From contig JAVTVJ010000001.1 in NCBI GenBank assembly GCA_034509425.1, forward strand, positions 9,762,001 to 9,826,000: DNA of 64,000 bases. Direction: 5' to 3'. This DNA comes from Eopsaltria australis (Eukaryota; Chordata; Aves; Passeriformes; Petroicidae). Position numbers and translations under genes: made by a program. Below, in pieces: positions 38,847-50,051 of this stretch (the stretch's first letter is position 1; each line of letters opens with the position of its first letter). The notes under the pieces are model-generated. The model was not told the origin of the DNA, did not search any database, and saw only the letters and a program-made list of their open reading frames with translations.

Positions 38847-41800
38847 GGAACAATTAAATTAGGGCAGGTGAAAAGCTTAATTTGAAAGAATGTTAAAACC
38901 TCATGTTTCACAGCTTTATGCAACAAGCAGCATTCTGGAGTGTAGAATGTAGTTTTCTGTTGGTGCTTTGACAGTAAATATTGGGAATATATTTAGAATT
39001 TTTTTAAATTGTCACATTGAGAATGTCACTCTGTAAGACCTGGAAGTAGGCAGCATTAGCACCAGACTGCTGGTGTATGTTCCAGAACCAAACTGTAGAG
39101 CTGAACTGGGGTAGCAATGTTCTATTCAGAAAGCTACTTTTTAACTATGGTGAAATATACCTCCAAAATAATGTGAATAGTGAAATACTTACATTTCAGT
39201 CTTGCAAGATTCTGGGTACTTTCACTTGACTCTCTTGAGCTTCCCATGACATCATTTTTCAGGAAAAAATTCTGACTAATCCAGCAGAATGTCTGTTTTC
39301 CCCTGCTTGAGATCTGATGATTTTGCAAGAGATTTTTCTGTTTTCTATAGATAAAGTTTTCTAATTTTCTCTTAACTACTCACCTATTGGTCTTAGGAAA
39401 TGGAGGTAGTTCAAGTACGTCAGTGGCTTCACATGGGTACGTCTCAGGTTTTTCGTGGGAAGAGCTGTGGGGCTGGGAAGGAAGCTGCTGGAATAGCCAG
39501 ACCCAATAGTCTGTGAACTCTTCAGGGCTCTGCATTTTCACTTGCCTTGGCACTTTTTAAACAAATGGTGTAGGTGAATTGCCACATAAATGCTTTTGCA
39601 TTTTAGGTTCATAATTTTCATTTAAACTCAAAGTTAATTTTACACAGCATAAATTCTAATCACCTACTGCAGTTTGTGTTGCCAGAAGTGCGCTGGCATC
39701 TTGACACAGGTTCATTACAGATATTCTAACAGAAAAATGCCATTTGCGAGGGCAGGCTTGGTGGAAACACACATTTTGTTTTTATGAAATTAACTTCCAG
39801 CAACTGTACTTCCTGATTCTTTTAGCAAATTTCAAGTCAAGAATTTTTGGTCTCCATTATTAAGTTGCAAGGTTGACATTTTTCCACATGTAGCTTTTCT
39901 CAGCCCAGAGTCTTTAGACTTTCTTTTTACAAGGCTACAATGTAAACAAGTGCCACAGTTCTTAGAGTTTCTTTCTAAATGCTAATTATGGCCTAACTTG
40001 TTAAGATAGTGTTTTGGCAAGTTGATACGGTGTCAGTCTTAAAGGTTAATGATCAGAATCTCTGCCTTTTTTTCTTTTTTTTTTTTTTTCTTTTTACCCC
40101 AACAAGGATACAGATTATTTCAGAGCTAGCTCTTCTTATGTGGTCACCTAGATAACCCTATTTGTTCACAGAGCTGTTTCCAGCTTGGCAAAAATGTTTG
40201 CCTTCTATCATGGAATGCCTTCTTTAGAAGCGTACTGGTGCGTAGAAAGGGTTCTGCCTACAATCACCAGTTTCCGATGTCATAAGCACAGAGATCCTGC
40301 CCATCTGAGTATGACAAAGTATTTGCTGGTGTGACACTGGCTTTGGATTTATTGCCTGCTTCAGTGTCCATGCAGGCTCAGGAAAGGTAAGCACATGGCA
40401 AACCTGAGGCAGCACAAAGGTTTCTGTTGAATCCCCCAGAGTTTTGGGTTGGTGGCAAGAGGTTGATTTTAGGACCGTAAATAGATGTGTGGTGAGTACG
40501 AGGATATCTGTCACGGCTACAAGCACCTCGTGTGCATGCTAACACATCTAATGGAGCCTGTGCTCTTTGGTGCTTGTCACAGCTGTTGCTGTGGTCTTGC
40601 TGTAAAGACAGCACTGATACTCTATTGCCTCAGAAGCGTAGTTCTAAGTTGCCTGTATTATTTGCCCATCAATTTCACATAGCTTCATGTTTTCTGGCTC
40701 TCTGGCAGCAAAAAAAAAGGAAGGCAGAAAAGCAGGAATCTTAGGTAAGACCCACTCTGCTGACAAGGAACTTGAGACTAATTGGTTTGACTGCTTCAGT
40801 AGTTCTTTTGGCTGTTTAGAAATTTGGAGTTTAAAATGTGGCAGACCTGAGATCCGCAGGCCAAGAACGATAGAGGTGACTGGCTGTTCAGGGTTTTTTG
40901 ATACTGTGCCCTATTATCACTGTTAAAGTGACCACTGACAGCAGCTGGTCACTTGGCACTTTGCACGACCAACTTGGTTATCAGCTTTTTCATAAGAGTG
41001 AGCTTGTGGGTCAAAGCACCTTTTGGGCTGCCTGCTTTTCACTGAGAGTTGTTGCAGGAGGATGCTGCAGCGTGCTGTGGTGCTGGTGGGTGTGTGGTTG
41101 TGTCTTTGCAACAGATTGATCCAATCACTCAGTAAATTGTGGACTACCCCATGTTGTGGCATCAGTAGTGCAGATAGATTGTATATTTAGATGAATATAA
41201 AGAAGCTCTCTCCTTTGCTGCTGTTTCTCACAGTGGGATCATGTTGGTCGTCTGTTTGTTGTTGCTTACCTTTTGACCATGCTCGTCTTCTAGAAGGGTA
41301 ACAGGCAAGACTCTCCTGGAAGCCTGACAAAGATGCAAAGGCAGAATTGCTGCTGGGGATACTGGGAGATATCTTTGACATGGTGTGTGTTTTGAGACCA
41401 CTTTCTCCATTGCTGTAAGTAGGCTCTGAGCCTGAGAGATAGCTATGAATTAGTGGATTTACACTGTATTTGGAAGCAGGGCCTTTGGATGAATATCTCT
41501 GTAGTGAACTGCTCCCTGAGTTTCTAAAAGATCACAGCATCTTCCAAGCACCAGCACATGTGAGGGAGAGGATGCTAAACAGGTTTGATTCTATTGCTCA
41601 CTGGCTCATGACTTAGGAGTGGGAAATTCTACTGCAAGGAAGATGGACAACGAAATCTGCCTTGGCAAATTTTGCCTGACAAAATCCATACAGTTGTGTG
41701 GAACTTCTCCCAGCACTGAGTCCTCAATTTCTAGAGCTGCAAGCACCTGTGACTCCATCAACAAGAAGAGTTTGCTACTCCTTTTATGTGAGGATTCCTA

Positions 41801-42310
41801 GATTTTCACCGATGTAATGACTGGCCTCTCTGGCCCAAACTGGGACACTCCTCTTTCCACCATCTTCTGCACAAGTAGGTCTTGATAGTGGGAGGGACCT
41901 GTGCTCCTGTTTTCTCCAGATAAATAAATATCCAAGGAGAGTAGCTCCCTAAGAGCACTCTGGGAAGTTGTGCCACAGTTGTGGCATAGGGTCATGAAAA
42001 GATTCCATTTGTCCACCATACTGCACACTGATGAATCTGAGAGCTATGGAGCCTCTCAAAGCACAAAAATCATGTTTGAGTAGAAGGAGGGTATAGAAAG
42101 CTTAGGAGGAGGAATAGATGGTGAAACTTAGAAATATCAATAAGCATAAAGGCTTCCTTAATGTAACCCAGGAGACTCTGAAGGACAAGGGATGGTCTGA
42201 AACACCAGGGCCAACACAGGTGGGGAGAGGGGAGAATTTGATGGTTTACAACAACTTTGATGACTGATGGCATTTTCAGAAGGCAACACGTCAGATAATA
42301 AACTAATACA
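38847..42310 (+). other. Intergenic with minus-strand open frames of unknown nature
   Basis: 3.5 kb between two CR1 fragments. 39.0-40.2 kb shows nothing but pyrimidine runs near 40064-40096. From 40.2 to 42.0 kb the minus strand has a cluster of open frames, one bounded by good splice sites (see 41270-41412). I recognise no family. Confidence 0.6.
41270..41412 (-). other. Candidate internal exon, unknown protein or lncRNA
   Basis: A 143-nt minus-strand segment bounded by a good acceptor (CCTACTTACAG at 41413-41423) and a strong donor (AAAAG|GTAAGC at 41264-41269). Two of three frames are open throughout. One reads SGLKTHTMSKISPSIPSSN and later SGFQESLACYPSRRRAWSK, Ser/Arg-rich. I recognise neither reading. 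Neighbouring minus-strand candidates are 41810-42020 (acceptor TCAGTGTGCAG, weak donor GTGAAA) and a 50-residue frame at 41606-41758. Could be chance, a lncRNA exon or part of an unannotated gene convergent with SS18. Confidence 0.25.
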
Positions 42311-42790
42311 CACTGGAAGGTACCTAAGGAGGTCTCTAGTCCAACCTCCTCCTCAAAGCTAGTTCAGATCAGGTTGACCATCTTCTGAGAACAGAGACTG
42401 CACAGCCTCTCTGGAACCATGTTCCCCTGACTGACTTTTCTTCGTGTGAAGAAGTTTCTAATTTTAGCAAGTCTGAACCTCTTAGGTTACAGCTCATGTC
42501 TGTTGTCTCTTGCTCTCCACCCATGCACTGCCACGAAGTTCCTGGCTTGGTCTTCTTGCTAACCTACCTTTATACACTTAGAGGAACCCTGCTTTTAGGT
42601 GCCATCCCAAACCATCTCATCTCAGCTGGACAAGCCCTGTGCCCAAAACCTCCTCTCAAAGGGCAAGTGCTCCAGCCTGGGAGCCCTCCACTGAATTTGC
42701 TCCACTTCATCAATTCCTTTGCTGAGGGTGGGACCCAGCATTGCAGGTCCTCATGCACAGTCAGTCCCCAACAGTCAAAGATGTCAGTGC
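42311..42790 (-). mobile_element. CR1 fragment, minus strand
   Basis: About 480 bp. In plus orientation it shows GTCTCTAGTCCAACCTCCTC, then the TCTGTTGTCTCTTGCTCTCC region, then CTCCAGCCTGGGAGCCCTCC, all typical of a reversed CR1 3' segment of an older subfamily. Diverged and inactive; the edges are approximate. Confidence 0.82.
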
Positions 42791-44356
42791 CCAGAAACAA
42801 AGTGTCAGGAACCAACGATTATGTAGAATGAGGTGGTTTACATTATAAGATCAGGGGAGGAACAAGAGTGAGGATATTGAATCGATAAGCTTAAAACTCC
42901 AGATGTTTGTGTATAAATGCAGTGAGTGCAGGAATATACGGGAAGATCCGTAAGTGTATGATTGAAGCTATAACTATATTGGCATAAGAGAAACACTGTT
43001 CTTTTAATTTATTTACTGGTTTTGAACATTAACATACACACATCTTTTTTCAAATTGAAGAGAGGAGATGCTTTGTCAGTGAAAAAGGCAGTGCATTTTC
43101 TCTGAGGCATGGAAGATTGACCGATTGAGAATGCATGCAAACAACAAGTTGGAAGAAACCAAATACAGTCATCATGGTGATATTTTACCATAGGAAACTT
43201 TAATGGGGGAAAAAAATCTAAAAAAGGAGTTCAGAAGAGCTGGCATGTCCTTAAAGAAATTACACTATGGTAGATGTACAAATTATTCCAATGTGGAGGA
43301 CCAAGAGCTTATCAGTGCCTTCAAACAAATGAGAAAGTGCACTAAAAGCTCTCATTGTTAGAAATAAGCTTAAAATAAAAGTAGAACACATTGAAATAAA
43401 ATCAAGGCTAGCCACAAAATGAACTATAATTATTGAGAGATACTGGTAAAAAAAAAATGAAGAGGTAGTCCATTACTTCTCAGAGAACAAAACCCATAGA
43501 CAGCGTTGCTGAAGAGTATTCAGGCTTAGGGCATTGTTCCTAGACTTAGGTAGGAATAATCAGTTACACAAATACCAGATGAAGAGAAATTCATTAGGTA
43601 CATAGAATTTTACTATAGTTGCCACAAAGATTGCTAGCCCTATTCTAGGATCAAGGAACTAGTAAAATAACAGCAATAATAGCAATAGAGTTCAGATTTG
43701 TTATCTTATCAGACCAATTTATGACAGAAGGAAAGACAGTGGGCACATTAGAGATAGGATCTTGGTGGGGATAATTATCCCCAAATGACTACTGGCAAGA
43801 GGTGAGTATGGAAAGATGATGGTGGGGGCATCTCAGAGGGGAATAACAATCTATTGATCATATTTATCAAACACAGTGAGCTGACCACAAGATCCATAAT
43901 AGTATATTGGCTCATTATAGTACAAAACATATATTAGCTCTAACATAGATTACACCTTTACTTTTAATCTCCACCAGCGCTGAGGGAGCCATGAACTTCC
44001 AGCAAAGGATCTGATGGGGAGAGAGTAAATAAATGGTCTTGCAGAGAACATGCCAGCTGCCACATCCCATGGAAATGGATGCTGGGAAACCAGCAGATAA
44101 AACCCATTTTGAACATCAGTTGCTGCTGTTACTCAGTTGCACTCTTCGTCTTTTCAATTTCAGAAAACATACTTTAATTTTAAACTTTGCCTACACCAAT
44201 TCACAGTGTTATGATTCAGTGGATCCTGTACTCTGGAGTGATTTTCAACCTTATTAAGCTTTATTCCAAGTTTCCTAACTGGTGCTAAGAAACTGTGATT
44301 TTTGGGAGGTGAGAACCCAAGGTCTTTACTAAATAGTCTGTTCTTAGGCACCATCT
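42791..44356 (+). other. Intergenic, nothing recognised
   Basis: 1.6 kb of AT-rich sequence between CR1 fragments with no convincing open frame, repeat or RNA gene. Confidence 0.7.
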
Positions 44357-44461
44357 TAGAATCAAAGAATAGCTTGGGTCAGAACGGACCTTAAAGGTCA
44401 TCCAGTTCCACCCCCTTGCCACAGGCAGGCACACTTTCCACTAGATCAGGTTGCTCAAACC
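44357..44461 (-). mobile_element. Short CR1 3'-end fragment, minus strand
   Basis: About 105 bp reading AGAATCAAAGAATAGCTTGG, then GGACCTTAAAGGTCATCCAG, then TAGATCAGGTTGCTCAAACC. This is the reverse complement of the last about 100 bp of CR1. The 5' part is absent. Confidence 0.88.
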
Positions 44462-47400
44462 ATCTTCTAAAGTTTTTTATCTTTTTGATACTAAGAACAT
44501 AATGCTGCTCAGACTATCCTTCCATCATCCTCTTCAGCTGAGCTGGAGATGTCCCAGCTGGAGCTTCAGACAGTGCCTGTGCTAGAGAAGGAGGCTGAAT
44601 CACCATCACGAGTAGAGCTCCCATTCTCTAGACACCATGACTTTGAGTTGGGAGGAAGAGGAGGTAAAGAAGATTTTGTATGCTTCCTCCTTCTCTAGAG
44701 GAAGAAGCAAGTCTGCAGAGCAGGTGGGTGCCAAGTGCAGGGGGAACTGCATTTCCAGGAGCAGGGAGCATTGGAGTGGCACTGCAGAAGCCCTGCAAGA
44801 CACAGAGCTCAGGAGAAACTGGGCTTCAGAGTTACTTAATTGATCCACTCCTGTTTTGGACCATGCTGGCTGATGTGTGCACAAAAGACAGTACTGCTTC
44901 TGAGGTATGTTGATAAAATGCATTTGTACCACCTACAGATATTCCTTATCTAGTAAGGGATTTGGGAGCAATGGAGATGGGATATACTGGAAAATGTGCA
45001 TATTTGGGCGTTTCCTGGACACCTGAGACCACAAGAGCAAAACAACTATTTTTATGTTACCTCCAATCTCCTCACACTCTTAACATTGTCCTCAGACTCC
45101 CCTTCAAGGTTTCTGAACAGAACCCTAAAGCACGCAGCTCTCCTCAGCTCTACCAAGTTATCAAGCTCTAGACATTTAGTTTCAACATCCCATCCTAGCA
45201 GGTTATGGAAGCTTCGTAGCAAAAGTTGAGTACTTCAAACCATGCCAGTTAGAGCTCAGTCCTCATTCCCACATAAACACAACCATTTTGCAAACATGAT
45301 CTGATATTAATTACCCCCCTGGCACCAAAAGTCAGGATTTCCTGATGCAGCCCGCTAATGTAAAATGCATTAGTGAAAATGCTGGCTCCAAGGGGTTAGG
45401 TTCTCTAAATAAACATAGCAAAGTTCTTTTTTATTTTCAACTCCCAGGCTATTCTGAAAGACTGATTTCTCCAACAAGAAAAAAAAAAAGACTAAAATCA
45501 TCCTTGGGTTTTTAATAGGTTATAAATGCCTTTTTTCTATTCAGTTGCAGGAACTGAATGTCAAGTTGTAGATCAATGAAATCTGAGTCTTTGCCTTAGA
45601 ATGAAGATTGTCCAAGCTCCTTTCCGCTGTCGAGTGCTTTGTGTTGTGTCTTTCAGCAGATGGCTGAGGATCAACAGGTCAGGACTGCAATGCTGACTTT
45701 TGGGCTGAGGTGGCAACACTAACGTTTATAGATAAAAAAGGAAAAGTTTGCAAGAGCTAGGAAAGATTATTATATAAAAAAATAAAAACCCAAAACTTAA
45801 TTTCTGAGGCAGCGACTTAGAATTATTTTTCTTCCACTGAAAATCAGAAGTAGGACTCAAACAAAGCCAGCTTGCAATGAATGAGAAACGTTCAGCTCTG
45901 TTAACAAAATATGGCTGTGAGGCCAGTGATTTCCATCTGAGAAATTGCCCATGTCCTCATTGGCAGTACCAGCTTAAGGCACTGCTGCCTTCTGCCAGTA
46001 CTGCAGTGCCTTGCCTTCACATCTGTGCCAGGACTTGGACACGATCCAGAATTTCATCTGGCTTGAGGAGAAAAATCAGAAAACACTAAAAAACCCCAAA
46101 CAAAAACAACAAGATAAATCCCTCAAGCTATTCCCAGCAGTACTGTCCTGGGACACCTGACAGGCACAGAATGGCAAGAATAAGAGAGAGCAGACGCAGG
46201 GGATAACCCAGGCAGGACTGCCCAAAGCTGCCCATTGCTGAGCTAGTGCTGCTCCCCAAGTGCCAGCAGCAAACAGCTGGGGCTGGAGCCTTGTGGTTTG
46301 CAAGGCTGGAGCTGCCTGTGCTGCCTACACAGGGCCTGGCATGCTGGGGTTGGCTGGGGAAGATCCCAATATGGGCAGGAGTGGAAAGGATCAGGGCTGA
46401 GCTCTGTCCACAGATCTTCTCCTGGCTCTTGATGGCCAAAGCTACTCCAAAGTCCCGTAGTGTAAAATTTCCACACTGGCTAATAAAAGCATTCCTTAAA
46501 TGACTGTGGGAGATGCTACAAAAGCCATAAACCAGCAAGTCTGAATACCTCTGCCTCACTGGGGGCTCCCCACCCTAATTCATACCCCAGGTTTTAGAAG
46601 GGTCTTTGGAAATTAGACCCAAGGTATACCCTTGTTCTGCTTCTGTTTGTACATCCTGTGCTTAGGGATGAGGGAAAGGGAGTGTGAAGCCCTAGTCTAC
46701 CTTCTTATGAGGTAAAGTGAGGCTGAAACAGTGGTGAGGATTTCAACCCATAAGTATATAGCTAGTACCATATAACTAAATTGTTAAAAGAAGTCTACTC
46801 GGTCCTCTTCCCATTTCAGAGCAGATAAAATATATCCACTGGTACAACAAGATCAGGTATCTACACAAGCATCTCATCCTCACCTGAGTCAAAACACAAA
46901 TGCCTGTTTAACACTACTCCACTGCAAATAAATTTGTATGTGAAATGCTGTTCAGCACGTACAGTAGAGTCTACTCAGCTAATGGTCCCTTCATATTCAT
47001 AAGAAGGGCTGAAACCTTCTTATATGTTGAAAAAAATTCAATTACAGTTTCAAAAGAATACTTGTCCAGATCAAATTTTGTTTGAATCATCTAATGGACC
47101 ACATGTAATCACTGGGAAACTGCAACACTTTTTAGACCAATTTTCAAATGTTAATTCTGAGAGTAAGTTAATCTTTTTATTCAACAGTTTATCTCTGCCA
47201 TGTTTAGTCATAAATTTAACTTTCTTGATTTCAGCTAAAAGAAGACCCCTTTCTGTTTTGGTGGTCTAGAAAACATCCTAGAAAACGTTTTACTTTTGTC
47301 TTCCATGCTTGTGGAGGGATGAGTGAAATGGCAGCTTCAGTCTACACCAATTTATTTTTTTTTAATACAAAAAAAAGTTTGCTGTACAAGTTTTCTACCA

Positions 47401-49462
47401 GGGTCAGGATCTAGGGGAAGGGGTAGAGGATTCTAAAATTTCAAAACTAAATACCACTTTTCTACCCAGAGTTTTCAGAATTCATTCTTTGTCTTGCAGG
47501 TCCAAAAGGTTAAAAATAACTGTACCTCCTGAGACTTCTCCCTGGGCTGTGCTCTTCCCTGGGATTCTGTGAGCTTTTTCCACCCAAACTGGGTCAGCCT
47601 CGTGCCTAATTTTAAAATCTCTGGGATCCAATGCTTTATAAAAATCAATGAGGACTTTCCCATTATATAATCCCGGCAGTCACATATGATATGCTCTTGC
47701 CTGATTCTGCTTAAGCTTGATTTTATATATTGAAATGATGATTATTAGTTTTAAAGAGCTGCAAGCTTCTCTTGAAAAATTACGAGGAAAATTCTTCATG
47801 TGTGGAGTCTTTTCTCTATCTCTTTTTGCAGACTTTTCCCTTTTCAGGAACACTACAGTTAAAATGAGAATGTTTCCTGATTGAACTTGGGAAATTGACT
47901 TTTAAACTAAAGGTTGAGAAAGTACATTTTCTTATATTTGCTCTGATTGTGTTTGTGATCTCTTTTACTCTCCGAAAATGTAATCACAAGAAATATTGAT
48001 GGAGATTACAAATACCTCCACAAATACTGTTTCTCTAGATATTTTGATACCAAAGTTATTCCTGCAGCTAGTCTGCAAGGTTTGGGAAGAACTCAAGCAG
48101 CATTAAATAATATAGAGGCCATAACTATCAGATCAATGAATAAACCAGAATAATTTCAGTATTTATGTAAAATACCTCATTTTTTTTCAGTCTCTACTCA
48201 GACAGACTCTTCTTTGCTACAATGCCCACAAAATAAGTGACAACTGTTTGTCTGCTTGCATTCTGCACCAGTGTCCATCACACCCACCTGTTGCTGTGCT
48301 CTGGCTTTCCTGGTAATATCCAGCTGTTCCTAGACTTAGACTGGGTATTGGAATAAGAATTTTTTTGATCTTTTATGCACCACCTAGCACAGTGTCATCC
48401 TGATGCATGGCAGGAACTAGAAGATGCTCCTGCAAAGCAAATTAACAATGTCTTTGGGATTTGGAAATGACATGAAGAATTATTCAAGATCCAGCTCCAG
48501 AAAGTAAATCACTAAGTCAAATTGTTAACGATAGCTGTGACAGCAATGCATGGTTTGGAATTTTATTGGAAAGAATTTGACAAATGCTTTAGATAATGAA
48601 CAAAGTAATAAAAAATCAATGTCTATTCCCAGATAATTTGTGAAAAGGAAAAGGAGTTTATTTATCAAATATATTGTTTCTGCAAATAGTTCACCTCATG
48701 ATTTCAGAGGGGAAATAGGTAGGAAGAGAAAATGAGCTTAACAAAACAAACATTGGTTTATATGTCAATATTCTTGTAAATGACAACGACAAAAGGGAAA
48801 TACAGCTAATACGATATGGGAACAAAATAACTTCTAAACTGAAAATTTTGTTGTGAGTCTCCTAAACCTCATCAGCTCCATAACAATGACAAATCCAAGA
48901 ATCACCCAGTGTTCTCTGATACTGGACACGGGCCTGCAGGAGAGTCCTGGCTATGCTGCCCCAGTAGTGCTTCCCAGCTCTTCCACCTTTCAATCACTCT
49001 TTGGTGCCACATATTTCCTTTTATTCTTTTTGTCTGCAGCAAATGACTGTTTGGGAAACAAACAGGCACGTTTCTGTATTCTGGGGGAACAGCAGGCTGG
49101 CTCACAGCAGATTTCCTTATGACTTTTTAAGGACAACATTAATATCACTTATAGTCAACCTAATCATTCCCTTTGACAGAAACAACCACAGAAGAGGGAA
49201 ACTTCTTCTGGATTGACTCTGCCTTGCTTGTGACTTCTCCCTTAATTAGGAAGCCAGACGTGTATGTCTGAAACCTATTTAGGATGGAGCTGGGCAGGTT
49301 TAAAAACCCCAGGACATCTATCAATTCAAGACCCAGCTACCCCCAGCCCTAGCCAGGGTGCAGGCATGTTTGTGTGACCCTTAGTCACATCCCTTTGGCA
49401 TTAGTTTCATGGCTGCTACCCTCCCCACTTTCCAAGGTTTCCATTTCAATCTGATGAATTCT
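44462..49462 (+). other. Intergenic; possible decayed minus-strand kinase fragment near 46.0-46.5 kb
   Basis: 5 kb with locally higher GC at 44.6-44.9 and 45.9-46.5 kb. The only protein-like signal I can name is the minus-strand fragment at 46425-46505. The remainder shows no recognisable element. Confidence 0.6.
46425..46505 (-). pseudogene. Possible NEK-type kinase catalytic-loop to DFG remnant
   Basis: Inside a 143-residue open frame (46128-46559, minus) is HSHLRNAFISQCGNFTLRDF followed by GVALAIKS. The N-x-F-I-S-x-x-G-x-x-x-L-x-D-F-G spacing (13 residues from Asn to Asp) equals that of NEK kinases, and GVALAIKS resembles their GIARVLNS. The HRD motif is degraded and two residues short. 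An acceptor-like CATCTCCCACAG precedes the fragment. About 400 bp further along the minus strand (near 46050-46000), two frames joined by a -1 shift give DEILDRVQVLAQ plus MCEGKALQ, faintly like the NEK DIWALGCVLYEMCTLKHA segment and in the right order. The GTPYYLSPE segment was not found. If real it is broken; chance similarity remains quite possible. Confidence 0.18.
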
Positions 49463-50051
49463 TGTGATGGTTTTGGATGGGGTTGAGTTCATTTTCTTCG
49501 CAGTAGCTGGTAAGGATCTATGGCTTGGATTTGTGCTGTAAACAGTGTTGATAGCTGAGGGGTGTTTTAGCCATTTCTGAGCAGTCCTTACACAAAATTA
49601 AAGCTTTTTCTGCTCCTCACATCACCCCACCAGTGAGGAGGCTGAGGGTGCAGAAGGACCTGGGAGGGGACACAGCCAGGACAGCTGGCCCCAACTGACC
49701 AGAAGGGTATCCCAGCCCATATGAGATCATGCTGAGCAATAAGAGCTGGAGGATGAAGCAGGAATGGGGGGATGTTCAGAGTGAAGGAGTTTGTCTTCCC
49801 AAGTCACTGTTAGGTGTGATAGATCCCAGCTTTCTTGGGGATGGATGAACACCTGCCTGCCCCGGGAAGTGGTGAATGAATTCCTTGTTTTGCTTTTATT
49901 GTGTGTGGCTTTTGCTTTACCTATTGAGCTGCTTTTATCACAGCTGATGAGTTTTCTCACTTTTACTCTCCCAGTTGTCTTCCCCCATCCCACAGGGAGA
50001 AGTGAGCAAGGGGCTGCGTGGGGCTTGATTGCCGGCTGGGGTTTGCAGGCA
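49463..50051 (+). mobile_element. Solo LTR, second avian ERVL-like subtype, plus strand
   Basis: About 590 bp starting TGTGATGGTTTTGGATGGGG. Family-typical segments recognised from memory include GTGAGGAGGCTGAGGGTGCA, CCAACTGACCAGAAGGGTAT, GAACACCTGCCTGCCC, AGTTTTCTCACTTTTACTCT and TTGCCGGCTGGGGTT. The 3' end is eroded (TTTGCAGGCA in place of TTAAACCACGACA). No target-site duplication or internal viral region is seen. The edges are accurate to about 10 bp. Confidence 0.82.
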
